17,633 bases of DNA from JBGTBQ01 sp041749275 (GTDB lineage Bacteria > Acidobacteriota > Blastocatellia > Pyrinomonadales > Pyrinomonadaceae). Under the pieces are notes generated by a model that saw only the letters and a program-made list of their open reading frames with translations, was not told the origin of the DNA and searched no databases. Position numbers and translations under genes: made by a program. Positions 9,847 to 14,380 of the stretch are shown here, piece by piece; positions within the stretch are counted from its first letter, which is position 1, and each line of letters opens with the position of its first letter. Location: positions 1 to 17,633 of the forward strand of contig JBGTBQ010000010.1 in assembly GCA_041749275.1 (NCBI GenBank). The letters are read 5' to 3'.

Positions 9847-10005
9847 ATGAGGACGTTGGACGTTACTCCACGCACGGAGCCGGCGCTGCAACCGCCGATG
9901 TCACAGCAATCGCCCGTCACCGAGACCGGCAGGCAGACGTTCGTCAAAGTCGTCCGCGTCGAGAACCTGACGCCCGGCGACCCCGGCTATAAACTTCGAC
10001 CATGA
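9847..10005 (+). CDS. Small hypothetical protein (52 residues), coupled to the ROK gene
   Basis: I do not recognise it. A 52-codon ORF starts two bases after the ROK stop codon, with GGAG at 9833-9836 inside the end of the ROK gene as ribosome-binding site, an arrangement typical of translational coupling. Codon third positions are mostly G or C, like the neighbouring genes, which supports real coding. The first half is Pro/Thr/Gln-rich and likely unstructured. The second half reads TFVKVVRVENLTPGDPGYKL, a plausible short strand-turn. It has no signal peptide or membrane segment. It could also be a leftover tail of a lost gene. Confidence 0.5.
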   Translation: MRTLDVTPRTEPALQPPMSQQSPVTETGRQTFVKVVRVENLTPGDPGYKLRP

Positions 10006-10099
10006 ACCGGCGGCGCGTCACTTGGGGCACGCCAAACTTTCGGCACACTCGCACGGTGCGTGCGTTTAATCCATCGTCCACACTGTTTCTTCGACTTTG

Positions 10100-10105
10100 A
10101 AAGGA
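10100..10105 (+). promoter_or_regulatory. Shine-Dalgarno site deciding the DUF4177-like start
   Basis: AAGGAG ten bases before the ATG at 10116. It fixes the start directly in front of the signal peptide. Confidence 0.8.
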
Positions 10106-10115
10106 GCTTCCGTAG

Positions 10116-10523
10116 ATGAGCAGGAAACATCTTGCGCTGACCATCGTGCTCGCACTGGTCGCCGGATTCGCGGGCAGGTCGCTCGCCGAGACCTCGTGGT
10201 TCTCGAACAGCGTCGCCCCGGTACGCGCTGAGTCTCGTGAGGCTGACTCGGAAGAGCAAAAGTGGGAATACTGCGCGGTCTTGAAGGCGCAGTACCCCGG
10301 AACAGTCCGTGGAGGGATTTACTGGATCAGCTATTTCAAGGGTGAACGCATCGAAACGATTGACGTTGAAGTCGGAGTGACCGGCAACGCTCTATCGAAA
10401 GCCGTCACACGGCTCGGCAATGAGGGGTGGGAGCTAGTCGGGCAAGGCCCGCTCGAAGTCCGTCAGGGCGCCGACCCGAGGTCAACAGCCCTCTACTTCA
10501 AGCGCCCGAAGACAGACAGGTAA
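10116..10523 (+). CDS. Small exported DUF4177-like protein
   Basis: A 135-residue protein with an N-terminal signal peptide (SRKHLALTIVLALVAGFAG, likely cleaved after SLA at about residue 24). A short acidic linker follows, then a domain at 49-131 that resembles DUF4177. That small fold of unknown function is recognised by an opening KWEYCAV, a central ALSKAVTRLGNEGWELVG (92-109) and a closing ALYFKRP. Two residues typical of the family, the Trp-Glu-Tyr start and the GNEGWELV helix end, are both present. It is likely periplasmic or extracytoplasmic. The start is supported by AAGGAG. It follows the 52-residue ORF by 110 bases and may have its own promoter. No biochemical role can be given. Confidence 0.8.
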   Translation: MSRKHLALTIVLALVAGFAGRSLAETSWFSNSVAPVRAESREADSEEQKWEYCAVLKAQYPGTVRGGIYWISYFKGERIETIDVEVGVTGNALSKAVTRLGNEGWELVGQGPLEVRQGADPRSTALYFKRPKTDR

Positions 10524-10695
10524 CTCCGCATCGGTCGTCACAACCAAAAAGACCTGCTGGCCGATGCGCCTTAAACGTCGAATTCGTGAAATGGATTTTC
10601 CTTGCCCACTGTTACACCTACTCCGCGCCAATCAATCCGCGAGGTGGTATTCGGTTCCCTTCACTAAAAATTTACCGCTTACGCGAAAATAGTTG

Positions 10696-10725
10696 TTGAC
10701 ACCTCGCTTTTTCCGAGGTTAGACT
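10696..10725 (+). promoter_or_regulatory. Candidate promoter with inverted repeat in the spacer
   Basis: TTGACA (10696-10701), an 18-base spacer, and TAGACT (10720-10725). The spacer contains CCTCG (10702-10706) and CGAGG (10714-10718), a 5-bp inverted repeat on either side of a T-rich centre that could be an operator. The site is about 90 bases upstream of the second response regulator, in AT-richer sequence than the flanking genes. Confidence 0.5.
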
Positions 10726-10816
10726 CCGCAAACCCTCGTTTTGCAAGCAGTTCCCAAAACATACAACCTGCATCTGGCAGACTCTTTTCAACCCTACTCG
10801 ACAGAGGTGTCTCTCC

Positions 10817-11269
10817 ATGCCCCCCACGGATACCACCCGACGCTTCCGCCCCCTCGTCCTCGTTGTGGACGAATCCCATTATGCGCGCAGCGTGCTGCGT
10901 TTCTATCTGGTCAACGAAGGCTACGAAGTCTGCGAGGCGACCTGCGGACAGGCGGCTTTTGAGAGCGTCATGGCCCACTCGCCCGACCTCGTGCTGATGG
11001 ATTTCAACCTGCCGGGGCCGAGCGGGGTGCTGGCGACGCAGCGTTTGCGAAGTCTGGCGCCGATGCACCAAGTGCCGGTGGTGGCTTGTGCCGGGCCGGA
11101 CAGTCAGGCCTACCGGGATGCGGCGCGGGCGGCGGCGTGTGACGCCTACGTGACGAAGCCGATCAATCCGACGGTGCTGCTGCGGGTGGTGAAGAGTCTG
11201 ATTGAGCGGCGAGCGGTGGGGATGATGCCGTCGAGCGACGTGACACAACTGGTGCACATGATGTCGTGA
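10817..11269 (+). CDS. Single-domain response regulator, atypical receiver
   Basis: A 150-residue receiver-only protein, same architecture as the one at 5726. The acidic pair is Asp18-Glu19 (LVVDES), the phospho-acceptor is Asp62 (LVLMDFNLPG) and the lysine is Lys114 (YVTKPIN). The switch Thr/Ser is missing: the stretch reads VPVVACAGPD, with Ala92 where the other receiver has Thr93. Phosphorylation chemistry may be intact while the usual Thr/Tyr conformational switch is not. The C-terminal 20 residues (RRAVGMMPSSDVTQLVHMMS) form a short tail with no output domain. The start ATG follows AGAGGTG (10803-10809). It is probably monocistronic behind the promoter at 10696, and convergent with the histone-like gene. 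No kinase is nearby. Confidence 0.85.
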   Translation: MPPTDTTRRFRPLVLVVDESHYARSVLRFYLVNEGYEVCEATCGQAAFESVMAHSPDLVLMDFNLPGPSGVLATQRLRSLAPMHQVPVVACAGPDSQAYRDAARAAACDAYVTKPINPTVLLRVVKSLIERRAVGMMPSSDVTQLVHMMS

Positions 11270-11307
11270 AGGCGGCAGCCCGGACTCGGTAGGATGAACC
11301 GGATGAT

Positions 11308-11343
11308 CGGGGGCGGCCCGGCTCGCGTTCTGGGCTGCCCCCG
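11308..11343. terminator. Strong GC hairpin between convergent genes
   Basis: CGGGGGCGGCCC (11308-11319) pairs with GGGCTGCCCCCG (11332-11343), 12 bp including one G-T wobble, with a 12-base loop. It lies in the 106-base gap between the convergent receiver and histone-like genes. No T-run follows on either strand, so it is at best a partial terminator or an mRNA 3'-end stabiliser. Confidence 0.5.
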
Positions 11344-11375
11344 GTTCGTTCAGGTCGCGGTGAACTCCGCGCCTC

Positions 11376-11834
11376 TTACTTCGAGCCTTTCTTTGACTTG
11401 CCAGCGCCTCCCCGGCTCTCATTACTATCTGGCTGCCCGCCTTCGGGCGTCCCGGACTCGACGCCTGTCACGTTCTGGATGCTCTCGACTCCACTCTTGA
11501 CCGCGCCGACGAGAGCGCCGACCACCGCGCCGCCGAGGACTTCGCCAGCAACCTCTTTAACCTTCGACACCACGCCGCCCCTGCGACTCGACGATTTCTT
11601 CGCGCCGGATTTCTTCCCACTTGACTTCCCCGCCGCGCCCTGCTTGCCGGCGGCGGGCTTCTTCGCAACCGCCTTCTTCGCGCCGGACGACTTGGCCGAC
11701 GACTTCTTCGCCGTTGATTTTTTCGCGCCAGACTTAGCAGACGATTTCTTCGCGGCTGTCTTCTTCGCGCCGCTCTTTTTCGCCGCGCCCTGCTTTGACC
11801 CACCCGACTTCTTGCTCGCTTTCTTCGTAGCCAT
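11376..11834 (-). CDS. Histone H1-like Lys/Ala-rich protein with hydrophobic C-terminal segment
   Basis: A 152-residue, very basic protein. Residues 1-86 are a low-complexity tail of Lys, Ala and Ser built on imperfect KKSxAKK and AKKS units (for example AAKKSGAKKTAAKKSSAK), ending in SSSRRGG. This composition is typical of eukaryotic histone H1 C-termini and bacterial H1-like DNA-binding proteins, so DNA compaction is the likely role. Residues 88-124 are different: a hydrophobic, glycine-spaced stretch (EVAGEVLGGAVVGALVGAVK) resembling a glycine-zipper or membrane-associating helix. The last 28 residues are Gly/Ser-rich and end in basic residues. The ATG at 11832-11834 has GAGGAGGAG directly upstream; an earlier in-frame start (11870) lies upstream of that site and is unlikely. 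The tail is repetitive, so its length may vary between strains. Confidence 0.82.
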   Translation of the reverse strand: MATKKASKKSGGSKQGAAKKSGAKKTAAKKSSAKSGAKKSTAKKSSAKSSGAKKAVAKKPAAGKQGAAGKSSGKKSGAKKSSSRRGGVVSKVKEVAGEVLGGAVVGALVGAVKSGVESIQNVTGVESGTPEGGQPDSNESRGGAGKSKKGSK

Positions 11835-11850
11835 TTCTTTCTCCTCCTCT

Positions 11851-11874
11851 GTTTGTGGAACTGCGACCACAAAC
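11851..11874 (-). promoter_or_regulatory. Operator-like palindrome upstream of the histone-like gene
   Basis: GTTTGTGG (11851-11858) and CCACAAAC (11867-11874) form a perfect 8-bp inverted repeat around eight bases. It ends just upstream of the ribosome-binding site of the minus-strand gene. It could be a repressor operator or a 5'-UTR hairpin that limits translation. Confidence 0.5.
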
Positions 11875-12103
11875 TAGCAGACCACGTTTTTACTGTCACT
11901 AGAAATTTTCAAGCATCGCGCAATGGACACAGAGCGGTGCGCCTGCGCGGAGAGTCTTCATCTCTCGTCAAGGAGAATGTATTTGTTCTCCTCTCCTCAC
12001 ACCCACAAGAAATCCACGCGCACGCAAATCCACGTACTACCCAACGTCACCGCAACCATTGACATGAGCACCGGCGCTCGCCAACAATTCGGCGCCGCGA
12101 TAG
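11875..12103. other. Noncoding stretch upstream of the histone-like gene and the broken-gene patch
   Basis: About 230 bases with short open frames on both strands and no coding character. It must hold the promoter of the minus-strand histone-like gene, but I see no convincing -35/-10 pair. A TTGACA occurs on the plus strand at 12059-12064 without a clear -10. Confidence 0.4.
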
Positions 12104-12556
12104 CTTGACTCCAACGGCTCCTTCATCATCTTTAACAACGCATCGGGGCAGACAGTAAAGGCGTGGGCCGTTTTCTCGCGCCCCGCTCCCGCCCTCCGTG
12201 CCATCATGCGCGCGCAACAGCGTCTCGCCGCGCCCACCGATGGCGCGCGCCCGCTCCGCCTGAAGGCCGGCATCCACACCGGCCCCGGCATCGCCGTCAC
12301 TCTCAACGGGCGGCTCGACTACTTCGGCTCGAACGTCAACATTACCGCGCGGCTCGAACCGCTCTCGACCGGCGAAGATTGCGTCATCTCCACCGCCGTG
12401 CGCGAAGACCCGCGCGTCGCCGAGATGCTGGATGACCCGGCGAGTGGTTTCACCGTCGAACCCTTGCGGACACAACTGAAAGGCTTCGACGAAGAGAGCT
12501 TCGAGCGATGGCGCGTGACGCTCAAGAAAGTGTGGGACGATGGAGAACAGAATTGA
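12104..12556 (+). pseudogene. Class III adenylate/guanylate cyclase, C-terminal remnant
   Basis: The reading frame opens after a TAG at 12101 and matches only the second half of a class III nucleotide cyclase domain. LKAGIHTGPGIAVTLNGRLD is followed by YFGSNVNITARLEPLSTGED, which carries the Asn and Arg that stabilise the transition state, then LKGFDEESFERWRV at the end. The first half is absent, including the strand and turn carrying the metal-binding Asp residues. Where the family normally has a GDAVMAVF-type motif, the sequence reads TVKAWAVFSRPAPAL, suggesting an internal deletion. The first usable ATG is at 12206, inside the domain, which would give a 116-residue fragment. No cyclase activity is possible from this piece alone. 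The frame ends 17 bases into the next ORF. It is part of a patch of gene remnants. Confidence 0.8.
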
Positions 12557-12755
12557 CCCGCGCAAAAAGAAGAGTCGGGCGCGGCGCGTCATCCTCACGC
12601 TCGCCTGCGCCCTCGCCGTGCTGCTCGCGTGGGTGACCTTCGACCTCTCTACGCCTCGCCGAACACGCGCGGCTGCGCGCCGCCGCGATGGAGATAGGGT
12701 GTTGGGGAGTAACGGAACAGAAAACTCGCTTATAAATGCTCGCTCTCCATCCTAG
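12540..12755 (+). pseudogene. N-terminal fragment of a membrane-anchored protein, probably frameshifted
   Basis: The ATG at 12540 overlaps the end of the cyclase remnant by 17 bases, the usual arrangement in an operon. Residues 1-16 are basic and 17-34 form a transmembrane helix (RVILTLACALAVLLAWVTF), followed by DLSTPRRTR. After about 12657 the frame turns into Arg-rich noise (AAARRRDGDR). The neighbouring frame from 12658 reads AEHARLRAAAMEIGCWG, which looks like real protein and then stops at 12733. The simplest explanation is a one-base frameshift followed by truncation of a longer gene once co-transcribed with the cyclase. A genuine 71-residue membrane protein is less likely. Confidence 0.6.
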
Positions 12756-13216
12756 AGTTTTCGCTTGCCTGACAAAAGCTCCAGCGCCAACTCGATGTCA
12801 CTCTTCTGAAGCACGCTGTCTATCGTTCCGCCCTTCAGTTCTTCGGCCAAGGCGAGGATGGCGGCAATCTTCTCCCGCAGCTTGGTCATCTGCTCATTGA
12901 GCCTTTCCACTTCCTGTCGCTGAGTCGGCGTCAATTCCATCTTCTGCCACCGTGCGAGTTGCTCTTCATAGAGCCAGAGGTCATTCGCTTGGGTGGTGAA
13001 AACCTCGACCACACGGTTCACCGTGTAGTCATCCAGCACGTGTGGGCGCTCTCGCGCCTGAAGCAGCGTGTCGTAGTGCTCTGCGGCCAAGTCGAGCATT
13101 CCGTCAATGGCGGTCGCAATCAGCGGCAGGCGGCTGATGGGATTCCAACGCGGTGCTTGATCCTGTGACACAGGGGCTTGTCTCCGGTTGTAAAAGTATG
13201 GGCTGAGTGACATCAT
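12752..13216 (-). CDS. Conserved hypothetical protein, helical, function unknown
   Basis: A 154-residue soluble protein. It looks like a conserved hypothetical family, but I cannot name a function. The N-terminus (MMSLSPYFYNRRQAPVSQDQ) is followed by a largely helical body. A motif-like stretch, RERPHVLDDYTVNRVVEVFT, lies at 55-74, and a probable coiled coil with polar heptads at 98-128 (QRQEVERLNEQMTKLREKIA). The C-terminal helix is KSDIELALELLSGKRKL. There is no signal peptide or membrane segment. Either of two adjacent ATGs (13214-13216 or 13211-13213) could be the start; no good ribosome-binding site is seen. It is the one apparently intact gene within the broken-gene patch and lies opposite in strand to all the remnants around it. 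It may be a cargo gene whose arrival disrupted the region. Confidence 0.7.
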   Translation of the reverse strand: MMSLSPYFYNRRQAPVSQDQAPRWNPISRLPLIATAIDGMLDLAAEHYDTLLQARERPHVLDDYTVNRVVEVFTTQANDLWLYEEQLARWQKMELTPTQRQEVERLNEQMTKLREKIAAILALAEELKGGTIDSVLQKSDIELALELLSGKRKL

Positions 13217-13221
13217 CTTAG

Positions 13222-14199
13222 CAGAATATCTTGCTGTTGCCCGCTGATATTGATGCGCGCTACTACAAAGACCGCACGCGCCCGCAGGTTGACCTCGTCG
13301 GAACCTACAACCCGACGGGACTGGCCGGGTCGCTCGTCGCGCAGGGGCCGAACCCCTTGACGGCGGGCTTCGCAGACCTTTTCACGCGCGTCAACGACCT
13401 CTCGACTCTGTCGGGCTTGCCGCCGATTCCGCCGGCAACGATCTCCGGCGGCTCCGTCCCCTCGAATCTCGTCGGCGGTTACCCGCAGTCGCTCTCGAAT
13501 CTTTTGGCGCTGCGCTACCCGACGGTGCGCGTCGGCGTCCGCATCTCGCTGCCGCTCGGCAACGAGACGGCCAAAGCCAACTTGGGCCGCTCGCTCGTCG
13601 AGGGGTCGCGCATCAAGACGCAACGCGCGCAGGCCGAACAGATCATCGAGGCGGACGTGCGGAACACCTTGCAGGCGGTGCGTTCGGCGGAAGCGAGGCT
13701 TGCCTCTGCCGCCGCTTCGCGCGCCTCAACCGAGTTGCAGTACACGAGCGAGCAGCGCAGGTTGGACGCGGGCACATCAACCGTCTACCTCGTCCTGCAA
13801 AGGCAGACGGAACTCGTCGCGGCGCACCTCGCGCGTTTCAACATCGAGTGGCACATCATCCCCGCCGAACGCGCCGTCGAAATTGACACGGACGAGTATC
13901 GCGCGCGGCTCTACTCGATGATTAAACGCAAGCTGAAGCCGCATGAGTATCAGAAGACGAGCCACTACCGCGCGCTGATGCACGGGCATCAACGACATCA
14001 AGGCCGCATCGTCGGGGTCGAGACCACGCCCAAGCCGCGTTACCTGCCCGGCAACCGCCAGCACTACGGCACGCCCTACGGCTTCGACGATTTCGCCGAC
14101 CCGCTCACTCCGTATTTCGAGCGCGCCGGACTGGTGACGGAGATGCCGCGCGCGGTGCGTATCTTTCCGCAAACGCTCAGCCGCTATTCGAGACGCTAA
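13222..14199 (+). pseudogene. Chimeric ORF: internal TolC-type outer-membrane factor segment joined to an unrelated tail
   Basis: The frame opens right after a TAG at 13219, with only a TTG at 13231 as possible start. Residues 1 to about 196 resemble the second half of a TolC/OEP efflux protein. They include an external-strand region (PQVDLVGTYNPTGLAG), a second strand (VRVGVRISLPLGNETAKA) and the long periplasmic helix (EADVRNTLQAVRSAEARLAS through GTSTVYLVLQRQTELV). The signal peptide and the whole first OEP repeat are missing. Near 13819 the homology stops and a different sequence continues in frame (HLARFNIEWHIIPAERAVEI, later KPRYLPGNRQHYGTPYGFDD) to the TAA at 14197-14199. That tail is not a TolC C-terminus; I do not recognise it. 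The product could not form an export channel. The presence of an efflux adaptor gene at 17091 suggests a TolC gene once belonged to this locus. Confidence 0.7.
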
Positions 14200-14211
14200 C
14201 GAAGACTACTG

Positions 14212-14238
14212 TTAACGGAATGAGAAGCGCAGTACAAT
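14212..14238 (+). promoter_or_regulatory. Candidate promoter for the mscS-type operon
   Basis: TTAACG (14212-14217) and TACAAT (14233-14238) are 15 bases apart; shifting the -35 to TGTTAA at 14210-14215 gives 17. The -10 matches five of six positions. Transcription would begin near 14245, just before the structured leader. Confidence 0.45.
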
Positions 14239-14253
14239 CGCATTCATTTTTCC

Positions 14254-14330
14254 AAGCGGCGGCGTCGAGTAATGGGGGCGGTCTTCCGACCCGGAAGTAT
14301 GCTCAGGCGACGCCGCTTTGCTTTGCCAGA
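14254..14330 (+). promoter_or_regulatory. Structured 5' leader of the mscS-type gene (possible riboswitch, attenuator or RNA thermometer)
   Basis: An outer 9-bp stem, GCGGCGTCG (14259-14267) with CGACGCCGC (14308-14316), encloses a 40-base loop. Inside are two hairpins that cannot form together: GGTC/GACC (14280-14283 with 14288-14291) and CTTCC/GGAAG (14283-14287 with 14293-14297). In the second fold the loop GACCC could pair with the G-run at 14274-14278. The outer stem is followed by TTTGCTTT, a weak terminator-like tail. The gene starts 63 bases further on. I do not match it to a named riboswitch class. Confidence 0.5.
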
Positions 14331-14380
14331 GGTGAAATAAAAATCGGCTCGTCGCTTGATGAAAGGGGGTGATTCACAAC

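Noticed and set aside
10679..11422. Minus-strand open frame of 247 codons
   Set aside because: Antisense to the second receiver; its translation is His/Arg/Pro-rich noise and it crosses the GC hairpin and the end of the histone-like gene.
11398..11877. Plus-strand open frame rich in FFAPDFF-type repeats
   Set aside because: Mirror image of the Lys/Ala repeats of the histone-like gene; the minus strand has the ribosome-binding site and known composition.
12059..12064. TTGACA hexamer as a promoter for the cyclase remnant
   Set aside because: No acceptable -10 element lies 15-19 bases downstream.
12047..12598. Minus-strand open frame of 183 codons
   Set aside because: Antisense to the cyclase remnant, whose plus-strand motifs are clear.
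14254..14318. Possible tRNA in the mscS leader
   Set aside because: The outer stem is the wrong length and there is no T-loop or anticodon arm of tRNA form.
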